64,000 bases of DNA from JACKIC01 sp964543795 (GTDB lineage Bacteria; Planctomycetota; UBA1135; UBA2386). Of this stretch, positions 48,169-56,195 are shown piece after piece. The notes beneath the pieces were generated by a model, which was not told where the DNA came from, searched no databases, and saw only the letters and a list, made by a program, of their open reading frames with translations. The position numbers and the translations under genes were made by a program. Where the stretch lies: positions 62,001 to 126,000 of the forward strand of contig CAZIZN010000004.1 of NCBI GenBank assembly GCA_964543795.1, read 5' to 3'. The stretch's first letter is position 1. Each line of letters starts with the position of its first letter.

Positions 48169-49875
48169 TCACAGCGAGTAGAGCACGAGCACCGTCGTCA
48201 GCAGCACGGCCATCCAGAGAGTCATCGCCCCCGTGGAGATCGTGCGCATCAGCAGGTTGGCGGGTCCCTGGGTGCGCATGAGCTGCTGCCAGAGCGCCGC
48301 CGTGCCCGCCGCCCACCGCTGCTCCGTCGCGCGCCAGGCCGGGCCGACCACCGCCGCGATGCGGCCGCCGAGCGACGGCAGGCCGCGGCGCAGCACCCAG
48401 TCGCCGTCGAGGTTCGTCGACGGCAGCTCCGGCGGGTAGAGGCCCGTGCGCTGCAGCCACGCGAACGCGAGCGCCGACCACAACAGCAGCTGCAGCTGGG
48501 CCACGACGTGCGTCGTGTCGTACGGCTGGTAGCCGGGCTGCCACGGCAGCACCGCATAGAGCAGGCCCGGCGCGCAGCCGACGACGATGCAGAGCGCGGC
48601 CGCGATCGCCATCGCCAGCAGCATGTTCCAGCGCGGCTCCGCGGGCCGCAGCCCCGAGTCGTGCGCGAAGAACGCGAAGAACGGGATCTTGATGCCGGCG
48701 TGGTGGAAGACGCCCGCCGACGCGAACAGCAGCAGCAGCCAGACGACGTCGTGGCCCTGGTCGAGGGCCGCCGTCATCACCATCGACTTGCTGACGAAGC
48801 CGGAGAACAGCGGGAACGCCGAGATCGACAGGGCGCCGACGATGCACAGCGCCGTGGTCCGGGGCATCGTGCGCCACAGCCCGCCGAGCTCGTTGCCGCC
48901 GATGCGCCCGGTCTGCTGCAGCACGGCCCCCATCGCCATGAACAGGAGCCCCTTGAACACCACGTCGTTGCAGGCGTGCGCGACCGAGCCCGCGAGTGCC
49001 AGGTCGGTGCCGAGCCCGATGCCACAGACCATGAAGCCGACCTGGTTGACCAGGCTGTAGGCGAGCACGCGCCGCAGGTCGTTCTCGATCACCGCGTAGA
49101 AGATCGGGAAACACGCCATCGTCGCGCCGACGTAGACGAGGGCGTCGACGCCGGCGAACTGGCGCGCGAGCGCGCAGATCGCCACCTTGGTCGTGAACGC
49201 CGAGAGCCAGACGGTGCCGGTCGGCGTCGACTCGGGGTAGGCGTCGGTGAGCCACGTGTGCGCCAGCGGGAACGCCGCCTTGATGCCCAGGCCCAGGAGC
49301 AGCCAGAGCGCGCCGGCCTCGTGCAGTCCCAGCGCCGCGAACGCGGCGCTGCCGGTCGCCTCGATCCGCAGCCACGTCCCGGCCGCGAGCAGCAGGCCCG
49401 AGGCGAGTTGCCAGTAGAGGTAGCGCAGGCCCGCGCGCCGGCTCCGTTCGCCGCCGCGCGCCCAGATCAGGAACGTCGACGCGACGGCCATCACCTCCAC
49501 GGCGACGAACAGGGTCACGAGGTCGCCGGCACCCGCCGCGGCCACCGCGCCGCCCGCGTAGAGCAGGCTGCACAGCGTCTCGGTGCGGCTCGTCACGTGC
49601 AGCGAGAAGAGGCCCGCGAGGGCCGCGGCGACGCAGAACAGCCCCGTGAACACGGCGGCGAGGCCGTCGAGGCGCACCACGGTGAGTTCGACGCCGGCCA
49701 GTTCCACGCTCCATGCCGCGGCGTTCGCGGTCGCGACGTCCGGCCAGGCCATGAGCGCCAACAGCCCGGCGAGCGGTGCGAGCAGCATCACGGCGGGCCG
49801 CAGCCGCGCCGGCAACAGGCCCACCAGCGCGGCGCCGAGCACGAACGGCACGAACGGCGCCAGGTCACCGCCCAT
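48169..49875 (-). CDS. Mrp antiporter proton-channel subunit, third MrpD/NuoN-like copy
   Basis: The 568-residue protein has about fourteen membrane segments of the proton-conducting NuoL/M/N-MrpA/D family. Key elements are GLGIKAAFPLAHTWLTDAYP, with the conserved Lys after GIG and His, and LAYSLVNQVGFMVCGIG and HACNDVVFKGLLFMAMG. The C-terminal end after residue 470 is longer than usual and contains two extra spans or a loop. It belongs to a ten-gene antiporter cluster on the minus strand and is preceded by a small membrane protein whose stop overlaps by eleven bases. It probably conducts protons in the complex; the third such subunit in one cluster. Confidence 0.88.
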   Translation of the reverse strand: MGGDLAPFVPFVLGAALVGLLPARLRPAVMLLAPLAGLLALMAWPDVATANAAAWSVELAGVELTVVRLDGLAAVFTGLFCVAAALAGLFSLHVTSRTETLCSLLYAGGAVAAAGAGDLVTLFVAVEVMAVASTFLIWARGGERSRRAGLRYLYWQLASGLLLAAGTWLRIEATGSAAFAALGLHEAGALWLLLGLGIKAAFPLAHTWLTDAYPESTPTGTVWLSAFTTKVAICALARQFAGVDALVYVGATMACFPIFYAVIENDLRRVLAYSLVNQVGFMVCGIGLGTDLALAGSVAHACNDVVFKGLLFMAMGAVLQQTGRIGGNELGGLWRTMPRTTALCIVGALSISAFPLFSGFVSKSMVMTAALDQGHDVVWLLLLFASAGVFHHAGIKIPFFAFFAHDSGLRPAEPRWNMLLAMAIAAALCIVVGCAPGLLYAVLPWQPGYQPYDTTHVVAQLQLLLWSALAFAWLQRTGLYPPELPSTNLDGDWVLRRGLPSLGGRIAAVVGPAWRATEQRWAAGTAALWQQLMRTQGPANLLMRTISTGAMTLWMAVLLTTVLVLYSL

Positions 49876-50134
49876 CGTAGTAGTCCTCCGCGCGCATCAG
49901 CACGCGCCGCAGCGCGCGCGCCGCGAGCACCAGCGCGACACAGGCGACGAAGCCGTAGAAGCCGTAGAAGCCCGGCACGGCTTCGATCGGCAGCTCGGTG
50001 TGGCGGTGGTGCACGAAGTCGATCGCGAGCACCGCGAGGCAGACGCCGAGGAAGATCGGGAAGGCGCGCCCGCGCCCTCTGCCGTGCGGCCCGCCGTGCG
50101 GCGTCGCCGCGGTTCCGTGCGTGGGGTCGTTCAT
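49865..50134 (-). CDS. small two-span membrane protein in the Mrp cluster
   Basis: The 89-residue protein has a hydrophilic N-terminus (Gly/His-rich), a first span (AFPIFLGVCLAVLAIDF) and a second (FYGFVACVALVLAARAL). I do not recognise a family. It is wedged between two proton-channel subunits and overlaps both neighbours (ATGA upstream, eleven bases downstream), so it is likely a small accessory or structural subunit of the antiporter. Its N-terminal Gly/His-rich stretch is unusual in such subunits. Confidence 0.55.
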   Translation of the reverse strand: MNDPTHGTAATPHGGPHGRGRGRAFPIFLGVCLAVLAIDFVHHRHTELPIEAVPGFYGFYGFVACVALVLAARALRRVLMRAEDYYDGR

Positions 50135-51663
50135 GGCACGATCGTCTGCAGGAGTCGTTGCAGGGGCGCGAGCAGGAAGAAGGCGGCGACGCAGCCGGCG
50201 GCCGTGACGACCATCGCCAGCCGGCAGGGCCACGGCGCCTCGCCGGCGTCCGCCGCGTGGTCCGCCGCGTGGTCGGGCGCGTGGTCGGGCGAGGAGGGTG
50301 CGTCGTCGTTCGTCGCGTGCGCCGCCGGCAGCGGCTGGGCGAACGCGGCGATCAGGACCGGCAGCAGATAGGCCGCGCTGAGCAGCGAGCTGCCGAGCAG
50401 CAGGAGCAGCAGCAGCGGTCGGTCGGCTTCGGCCAGACCGAGCCCGAGCCACCACTTGCTCCACATGCCGCCGAGCGGCGGCAGGCCGACGATGCTCGCG
50501 GCCGCGACGCCGAAACAGGCGAACGTGACCGGCATGCGGCGGCCGAGCCCGCGCGCGCCGCTCACCGTCGCGACGTGCGCGGCGACCAGCAGCGCCCCGG
50601 CACCGAAGAACAGCGTGATCTTGCCGAACGCGTGCGTGACCATGTGCAGGCCGGCGCCGATCACCCCTGCCGCGGTCGCCGTGCACGCGCCGGCGGCGAT
50701 GTAGGCCAGCTGCGCGATCGTCGACCACGCGAGCCGCGCCTTCAGGTTGTCCTTGGTCACGGCGACCATCGACGCGACGAGCATCGTCGCGCCGGCGACC
50801 CAGGCGATGGGCACGGCCGCGCCGGCCCGCTGCAGGGACTCGAGGCCGAACACGTAGACGACGACCTTGAGCAGCGCGAAGACGCCGGTCTTGACGACGG
50901 CGACCGCGTGCAGCAGGGCGCTCACCGGCGTCGGCGCGACCATCGCCGCGGGCAACCAGAGGTGGAACGGCATCAGCGCCGCCTTGCCGATGCCGAGCGC
51001 GAACAGCGCGAACAGCCCGATCGCGCCGTTCGTCGACAGGGCGCCCGCGTCGAGGGCCCCGGCGAGCAGCCCGCCGCGCACGAACGCGCCGCCGCCGGCG
51101 GTCGCGTGCGTCCAGACGATGGCCGGCAGCAGGAGGCCGATCGACGTGGTCAACAGGATGCCCAGGTAGATGCGACCTCCGTGCCGCGCGGCCGGAGTGC
51201 CGGAGTGCGTCACGAGCGGGTAGGTCGCCAGCGTCAGCATCTCGTAGCCGCAGAACAGCGTCAGCAGGTTGGCGGCCGACGCGGCGACGAGCACGGCGAA
51301 CATCGACAGCGCGAAGCAGGCGAAGAAGCGGGTCTGGTGGCGTTCGCCGTGCTCGCGCATGTAGCCGATCGAGTAGATCGTCGTCACGATCCACAGGAAC
51401 GACGCCAGGCACGCGAACACCGCCCCGAGCGGTTCGAGCGCGAACGCGAGGCTCGCGCCCGGCAGCGGCTCGGCGATCTGCAGCGCCGGGGCGCGGCCGC
51501 CGGCCACCGCGAGCAGCAGGCCGATCGCGCCGGCGAACGTCGAAGCGCCGCCGGCGAGCGACATCGCTTCACGCAGGTTCGGCCGGGCGCCGCACGCCGC
51601 GACGAGCGCGGCCGTCGCCAGCGGCAGCAGCAGCGTGGCGATCAGCAGGGCGGCGTCGGTCAT
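50131..51663 (-). CDS. Mrp antiporter subunit, second MrpD/NuoL-like copy
   Basis: The 510-residue protein is a member of the proton-conducting membrane transporter family: FALGIGKAALMPFHLWLPAAMVAPTPVSALLHAVAVVKTG, split here as two motifs, with the conserved Lys in the first and His/Lys pair in the second. Also LKARLAWSTIAQLAYIAAG and HAFGKITLFFGAGAL follow. It has about fourteen helices. A short Asp/His-rich loop near the C-terminus (DDAPSSPDHAPDHAADHAAD) is a local repeat. It overlaps both neighbouring genes by four bases. The substrate ion for the complex is not known. Confidence 0.88.
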   Translation of the reverse strand: MTDAALLIATLLLPLATAALVAACGARPNLREAMSLAGGASTFAGAIGLLLAVAGGRAPALQIAEPLPGASLAFALEPLGAVFACLASFLWIVTTIYSIGYMREHGERHQTRFFACFALSMFAVLVAASAANLLTLFCGYEMLTLATYPLVTHSGTPAARHGGRIYLGILLTTSIGLLLPAIVWTHATAGGGAFVRGGLLAGALDAGALSTNGAIGLFALFALGIGKAALMPFHLWLPAAMVAPTPVSALLHAVAVVKTGVFALLKVVVYVFGLESLQRAGAAVPIAWVAGATMLVASMVAVTKDNLKARLAWSTIAQLAYIAAGACTATAAGVIGAGLHMVTHAFGKITLFFGAGALLVAAHVATVSGARGLGRRMPVTFACFGVAAASIVGLPPLGGMWSKWWLGLGLAEADRPLLLLLLLGSSLLSAAYLLPVLIAAFAQPLPAAHATNDDAPSSPDHAPDHAADHAADAGEAPWPCRLAMVVTAAGCVAAFFLLAPLQRLLQTIVP

Positions 51664-53171
51664 CGGCGACCTCCGTAGGCCTGCAGCAGCCTGTCGACCG
51701 CCTCGGCGGCCAGGTCGACGTTGAAGTCCGTGGCCACGCCGAGCCAGAGACTGCCCACGACGAGCACCCAGAGCGGGACTGCCGCCCACGGGCCGAAGCG
51801 CACGCCGACCGGGTCTGGCTCGCCGGGCACCGGCGTCGGCGGCGGCTGGAAGTACATCGCCTCGACGAGCCGCCACACGTAGACGACGGCGAGCAGCGAA
51901 CCGAGCAGCACGCCGACGAGCGCCCACCCCATGTCGCGCTCGAGCAGCGCCTCGATCAGCAGCCACTTGCCGACGAAACCGCACGTCAGCGGCATGCCGA
52001 TCAGGCCGAGCCCGCCGATCACGATCGCCGCCGCCGTCCACGGCATGCGGCGCGAGAGCCCGTTCAGGTCGGTCAACCAGAGCGTGCGGCGCGTGGCACC
52101 CAGGCGCAGCGTCACGAGGCCGAGCGCCAGGAACAGCCCCGTCTTCACGACCGCGTGGTTGCACAGGTGCGAGACCATCGCCGTGAGCCCCTTCTCGGAC
52201 GACAGGCTCAGCCCGACCACCATGTAGCCGACCTGGCCGATGCTCGACCACGCCAGCAGGCGCTTGGGCTCTCTCTGGAACACGGCAGCGAAGGAACCGA
52301 GCACGGCGCCGAGCAACCCGAGCGCGAGCAGGAGCCAGTCGAAGTGCAGCGACGAGAAGCTCGCGGCCGGCGGGAACACGGTGAAGAAGAACCGCGCCCA
52401 CAGGTAGAGCGCGACCTTGGTGGCCGTGCCGGCGAGCAGCGCCGACACCGCTGCGGGCGCCGTCGAGTAGGCGCCCGGCAGCCACAGGTGCAGCGGGAAC
52501 ACGGCGGCCTTGAGACAGAGCCCCACGGTCACGAACGCGAACGCGGCGCGCACCCCGCGCGTCCCGGCGACCGCCGGCAGGCGCACGGCGAGATCCGCCA
52601 TGTTGAGCGTGCCCGTCGCGAGGTAGAGCAGGCCGATGCCGATCACGAGGAACGTGGCGCCGAGCGTGCCCATCAGCAGGTAGCGGAACGAGGCCATCAG
52701 ACAGCGCCGCTCGCCGCCGTGCGCGACCAGCACGTAGCCCGACAGCGAGGCGATCTCGAGGAACACGAAGACGTTGAACACGTCGCCGGTGACCGCGATG
52801 CCCATCACGCCGGTCACGCACAGCTGCCAGCACGCGAAGAACAGGTCGGGCCGCGCGGTGGCCAGTTCGTGGCGCGCCACCGCTGCCGCGTAGATCGTGG
52901 TGACGAGGTTGACGCCGGCGACGACCAGCAGCACGAAGGCGTTGAGCAGGTCCAGCCGGTACTCGATGCCGTACGGGATCGCGACACCGCCGAGCAGGTA
53001 CGAGATCGGCCCCTCCGCCTGGACCGCGAACAGCAGCCGGAGCGCGTTGGCGAACGCGAACGCGGCGACGACCGTGCACAGCGCCCCCGCCGCGGCACCG
53101 CGGCGGAGCAGCAGGCAGAGCGGCGCCGACATCAGCGGCACCACGATCTGCAGGACCAGTGCGTCGCTCAC
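51660..53171 (-). CDS. mrpD: Mrp antiporter subunit D
   Basis: The 503-residue protein is closest to MrpD/MnhD: VTGDVFNVFVFLEIASLSGY, GLCLKAAVFPLHLWLPGAYS, and LAWSSIGQVGYMVVGLSL. It contains the conserved Lys and Glu of the antiporter proton channel and around fourteen helices. It starts at GTG 53171, which removes a Pro/Arg-rich extension. It is the first of three proton-channel subunits and lies 118 bases after mrpC. The neighbours support Na+/H+ or K+/H+ antiport. Confidence 0.9.
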   Translation of the reverse strand: MSDALVLQIVVPLMSAPLCLLLRRGAAAGALCTVVAAFAFANALRLLFAVQAEGPISYLLGGVAIPYGIEYRLDLLNAFVLLVVAGVNLVTTIYAAAVARHELATARPDLFFACWQLCVTGVMGIAVTGDVFNVFVFLEIASLSGYVLVAHGGERRCLMASFRYLLMGTLGATFLVIGIGLLYLATGTLNMADLAVRLPAVAGTRGVRAAFAFVTVGLCLKAAVFPLHLWLPGAYSTAPAAVSALLAGTATKVALYLWARFFFTVFPPAASFSSLHFDWLLLALGLLGAVLGSFAAVFQREPKRLLAWSSIGQVGYMVVGLSLSSEKGLTAMVSHLCNHAVVKTGLFLALGLVTLRLGATRRTLWLTDLNGLSRRMPWTAAAIVIGGLGLIGMPLTCGFVGKWLLIEALLERDMGWALVGVLLGSLLAVVYVWRLVEAMYFQPPPTPVPGEPDPVGVRFGPWAAVPLWVLVVGSLWLGVATDFNVDLAAEAVDRLLQAYGGRR

Positions 53172-53289
53172 GAGCCGACTCCGCGCCGGGTTCGGCCCGG
53201 GAGCCAGGTGCGCTTGGGGAGCCCGGACCCGCACGCCGCAGGCGCGATCCGCGGCACCTGGAGCGCTGCCCGCGGGGGCGGCGCCGCCG

Positions 53290-53649
53290 TCATCGCTGCT
53301 CCTGCTGCCGCACGCCGTCCTCCTCGATCGTGCCGTAGGCGCGGTGGATGCGCACGACGAGTGCCAGGCCCAGCGCCGTGGTCGCTACACCGACGACGAT
53401 CGCGGTCAGGATCAGCACCTGCGGCAGCGGGTTGCTGTAGACGGTGACGCCATCGACCAGGATCGGCGCCGTGCCACCCTCGACCTTGCCCATCGAGACG
53501 TAGAGGATGAACACCGAGGTCTGGAAGACGTTCAGCCCGACGAGCTTCTTGAGGAAGTTGGGGCTCTGGATGGCCACGTAGAGTCCCGTCATCATCAGCA
53601 GCACGACGATCCAGTGGTTGTAGTGGCCGAAGACTTCCAACAGGCTCAT
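53290..53649 (-). CDS. mrpC: Mrp antiporter subunit C
   Basis: The 119-residue protein has three membrane helices and the MrpC/NuoK pattern: FLKKLVGLNVFQTSVFILYV, then the conserved DPLPQALVLTAIVIG-like stretch written here as SNPLPQVLILTAIVVGVATT. It overlaps mrpB by four bases upstream (ATGA). The C-terminal part is short and charged (EEDGVRQQEQR). It belongs to the same transcript as the other Mrp genes. Confidence 0.92.
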   Translation of the reverse strand: MSLLEVFGHYNHWIVVLLMMTGLYVAIQSPNFLKKLVGLNVFQTSVFILYVSMGKVEGGTAPILVDGVTVYSNPLPQVLILTAIVVGVATTALGLALVVRIHRAYGTIEEDGVRQQEQR

Positions 53650-54092
53650 GCGGACTCCTCGCGCTGCCGCGGACCGGCCGGCAGGACGTCGGCGAACGTG
53701 AAGAAGATGGTCACCATCACCGAGGCGACCGTCATCCCGACACCGATCTCGACCAGCATGATGCCGAGGTGCTGGCCGGCGACGTGCGACCGCATGAGCA
53801 CGTCGTAGTCGAGGAAGCGACCGCCCATCAGCAGCGTGGCCACGCCGACGCCCGCGTACAGCAGCAATCCGCCCGCCACGAACCGTTCGACCCACGCTTC
53901 GGGCGCGGCGCGACGCGCGCGGCGGATGCCGAAGATCAGCGCGTAGAGCACGAACGCCGCGGCGAAGATCACGCCGGCCTGGAAGCCGCCGCCGGGGCTG
54001 ATCTCGCCGTGCCCCTGCACGTACATCGCGAGCATCAGGATCGCGGGCAGGATCAGCTTGACGACGATGCGCAGTACGAGATGGTCGGGCAT
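53646..54092 (-). CDS. mrpB: Mrp antiporter subunit B (MnhB domain)
   Basis: The 148-residue protein has four membrane spans and the MnhB motif HGEISPGGGFQAGVIFAAAF, with GHLAGQHLGIMLVEIGVG-like sequence written here as AGQHLGIMLVEIGVGMTVAS. Its stop overlaps the mrpC start by four bases. Ten bases separate its ATG from the DUF4040 gene. The family is clear. Confidence 0.92.
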   Translation of the reverse strand: MPDHLVLRIVVKLILPAILMLAMYVQGHGEISPGGGFQAGVIFAAAFVLYALIFGIRRARRAAPEAWVERFVAGGLLLYAGVGVATLLMGGRFLDYDVLMRSHVAGQHLGIMLVEIGVGMTVASVMVTIFFTFADVLPAGPRQREESA

Positions 54093-54101
54093 GCGGAGGC
54101 C

Positions 54102-54647
54102 TCAATCGGCGGCTTCGACGGACTTGCGACGCAGGCCGCCGAGCAGGGCCAACACGCCGATCCCGGCGGCGAACACCACCGTGGTCTCGCCCAGCGTGTC
54201 GTAGCCGCGGTAGCTCGCCAGGACCGAGGTGACGACGTTCGGCACGCCCGTCTCCCCCATCGCGGACTTCAGGTAGTAGGGCGCCACGTGGCAGTGCACC
54301 GCGGCATCGGGATCGCCGAGCATCGGCAGATCGCCGAGCCCGTAGAGCAGCACTCCCCCCGTGAGCACCACGACGCAGAGCGGCAGCCACGGAGAGCGTC
54401 CCGGCCGCCGTTCCTGGCGGCCGACCAGGCTCAACGTGACGATCATCAGCACGGTGGAGATGCCGGCACCGACCGCGGCCTCGGTCATGGCCACGTCCGG
54501 CGCGTCGAGCACCACGAACAGGGCCGCCGAGAGCAGGCTGTAGATGCCGAACATCATCACGACGCCGAACAGGTCGCGCATGTGCACGACGGCGATCGCG
54601 ACGGTGGCGAGCAGGGTGAGCAGGGCGACGTCGAGCAGGATCGTCAT
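54102..54647 (-). CDS. DUF4040/MrpB-like antiporter subunit
   Basis: The 181-residue protein has five or six membrane spans. It contains FGIYSLLSAALFVVLDAPDV and MTEAAVGAGISTVLMIVTLS, which match the DUF4040 region that in canonical systems is the C-terminal part of MrpA. A later stretch, VTSVLASYRGYDTLGETTVV, is shared with the MbhE/MrpA tail. The gene stands alone here, as in group-2 Mrp and membrane-bound hydrogenase clusters. It overlaps mrpG upstream by four bases. Confidence 0.85.
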   Translation of the reverse strand: MTILLDVALLTLLATVAIAVVHMRDLFGVVMMFGIYSLLSAALFVVLDAPDVAMTEAAVGAGISTVLMIVTLSLVGRQERRPGRSPWLPLCVVVLTGGVLLYGLGDLPMLGDPDAAVHCHVAPYYLKSAMGETGVPNVVTSVLASYRGYDTLGETTVVFAAGIGVLALLGGLRRKSVEAAD

Positions 54648-55021
54648 GGGCGGTGCTCCGGCGTCGGAGCGGTCGGGAGGCGGTCGGCGCGCTCCCGGGC
54701 GGTGCGGTCGCCCGGTTCCGGCGGCGCGACCTGCGGCTGTTCGCCGGCCGCGCGGGCGGACTTCGCCAGCGCGTGGCACCCCGTGGTGCCCGTGAGCCAG
54801 AGGAACGCGAGGACGAGCAGCATGCGGCCGCTCTCGGTGCCGATCCCGGCGACGAGGCAGAGACCGGCCAGGACCAGGAACGCCCCGAGCGTGTCGACGA
54901 CGCCGGCGGCGTGCATGCGCGTGAAGAGGTCCGGCATGCGCACGATGCCGATCGTGCCGACCAGCACGACGGCCGCGCCGAGGAGCGCGACCACTGCCCC
55001 CGCGATCTCGATCGCGTTCAT
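54644..55021 (-). CDS. mrpG: Mrp antiporter subunit G
   Basis: The 125-residue protein has three membrane spans with the MrpG signature GTIGIVRMPDLFTRMHAAGV followed by DTLGAFLVLAGL. The C-terminal 35 residues are hydrophilic and Pro-rich. It overlaps mrpF upstream (ATGA) and the DUF4040 gene downstream. Confidence 0.92.
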   Translation of the reverse strand: MNAIEIAGAVVALLGAAVVLVGTIGIVRMPDLFTRMHAAGVVDTLGAFLVLAGLCLVAGIGTESGRMLLVLAFLWLTGTTGCHALAKSARAAGEQPQVAPPEPGDRTARERADRLPTAPTPEHRP

Positions 55022-55305
55022 CGCCCGTCCTCCGGTCCGGCACCGAGGTCGCCGCGCTCGACGTACTTGAGCACGGCGATGCCGGCGACGAAGCTCGTCA
55101 GCGCATAGATCATCGCGATGTCGATGAAGTCGGTGCGGCCGCTCACGAACGAGTAGACGCACAGCCACAACACCGTGATCGTGCCGAAGGTGTTGACCGC
55201 CAGGATGCGGTTCTTGACCGTCGGGCCGCGCAGCGCGCGCACCAGGGCGCAGCCCATCGCCAGCATCAGGATGCCGAGCGCCGCCGGCAGCAGGATGGCG
55301 CTCAC
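55018..55305 (-). CDS. mrpF: Mrp antiporter subunit F
   Basis: The 95-residue protein has three spans and the MrpF motif ALRGPTVKNRILAVNTFGT followed by DIAMIYALTSFVAGIAVLKY. It begins at GTG 55305, overlapping the mrpE stop by four bases. Length and order E-F-G agree with known Mrp clusters. Confidence 0.92.
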   Translation of the reverse strand: MSAILLPAALGILMLAMGCALVRALRGPTVKNRILAVNTFGTITVLWLCVYSFVSGRTDFIDIAMIYALTSFVAGIAVLKYVERGDLGAGPEDGR

Positions 55306-55883
55306 GCCCGCGCCTCCGGCCCGTTTCCTCCCGGTCCCGGCACGCCCGCCGCCGACGTGCCGCGGGGATCCACCACCGCGGCGACGCGGCGGTCCATCTC
55401 GCCGGTGAGCACGTCCTCGGCGGAGGCGTCGGTCAGCGCGTGCACGACGAGGTGGTCGTCGTGCACCTCGAGCGACACCGTGCCCGGCGTCAGGGTCACG
55501 CAGTTGGCCAGGATCGCACGGCCGAGGTCCGTGCGCTGCACGATCGGCACGCGCACGATGCGGGGCGCCACGCGCAGTCGCGGCCGCAGCAGGATGCCCA
55601 GCACCTCGAGGTTGCTGCGCACGACCCGCACCAGCAGCCAGGCCCAGAAGCGCAGGGCGCGCGGCACGAGGTGGATGGGATGGCCCTCCGCATCGACGGT
55701 ACCGAGGCGGCGGCTCAGCAGCACCACCAAGGCACACGCGACCGCCATGAACCCCACCAACAGCGGTTCCAGGCGACCGGAGGTCACCAGCCAGAAGACG
55801 CAGAGCAGAACCGTCAGGCTCAGGGTGCGCACGGAGGGGCTCGCTGCTGAGGACGAACCGGACGCACGGGCCGACCGGCTCAC
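55302..55883 (-). CDS. mrpE: Mrp antiporter subunit E
   Basis: The 193-residue protein has two N-terminal spans (LSLTVLLCVFWLVTSG and PLLVGFMAVACALVVLL), then the MrpE cytoplasmic part with RSNLEVLGILLRPRLRVAP, ILANCVTLTPGTVSLEV and DDHLVVHAL. The start GTG 55883 is used; GTG 55832 would shorten the Ser-rich leader. It heads the ten-gene cluster. A weak upstream promoter candidate (TTGTCC, 17 bases, TAAGCA) may drive it. Confidence 0.9.
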   Translation of the reverse strand: MSRSARASGSSSAASPSVRTLSLTVLLCVFWLVTSGRLEPLLVGFMAVACALVVLLSRRLGTVDAEGHPIHLVPRALRFWAWLLVRVVRSNLEVLGILLRPRLRVAPRIVRVPIVQRTDLGRAILANCVTLTPGTVSLEVHDDHLVVHALTDASAEDVLTGEMDRRVAAVVDPRGTSAAGVPGPGGNGPEARA

Positions 55884-56195
55884 TGGGGGACGAACCAGCG
55901 CAACCCGAACCGCTCGAGGGGCGGAACGGCCGGGCGCGACGCCTGCTTACTGAGCCGGCACGGACGGGACAAGCAGAACCTGGAGCAGATCGTGGGGTCG
56001 CCACCACAGGCCACGCGACGCGGCGGACGACGCTGGCCCGCGGTTCCGTCGTTCGCAGGCGCACTCGTCGGGTCGCCGGCGCGACGCGGTGCACGCGCCT
56101 CGAGGATCGATGAACCGCCGGCCCCGCGCATCGTCCGACGTGGCGGCACCGGTATCCTTGTCGCGCGCCTTCACCCCGTCTCCCAGCCCCCCACG
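55884..56195. other. divergent region between mrpE and the CRTAC1-like gene
   Basis: This 312-base gap has a weak minus-strand promoter candidate for mrpE (TTGTCC, spacer 17, TAAGCA near 55950) and, on the plus strand, GGTATCCTT with TATCCT at 56153-56158 before the CRTAC1-like gene. I see no gene here. Confidence 0.5.
56153..56158 (+). promoter_or_regulatory. candidate -10 element (TATCCT) of the CRTAC1-like gene
   Basis: GGTATCCTTG places TATCCT 37 bases before the ATG at 56196. No convincing -35 is visible. The same ten-base string GGTATCCTTG recurs before the sigma factor gene at 58511. Confidence 0.3.

Noticed and set aside
53172..53289. A possible extra small gene between mrpD and mrpC
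   Set aside because: The 118 bases have no frame with a plausible membrane span; only a palindrome GGCGGCGCCGCC is seen.
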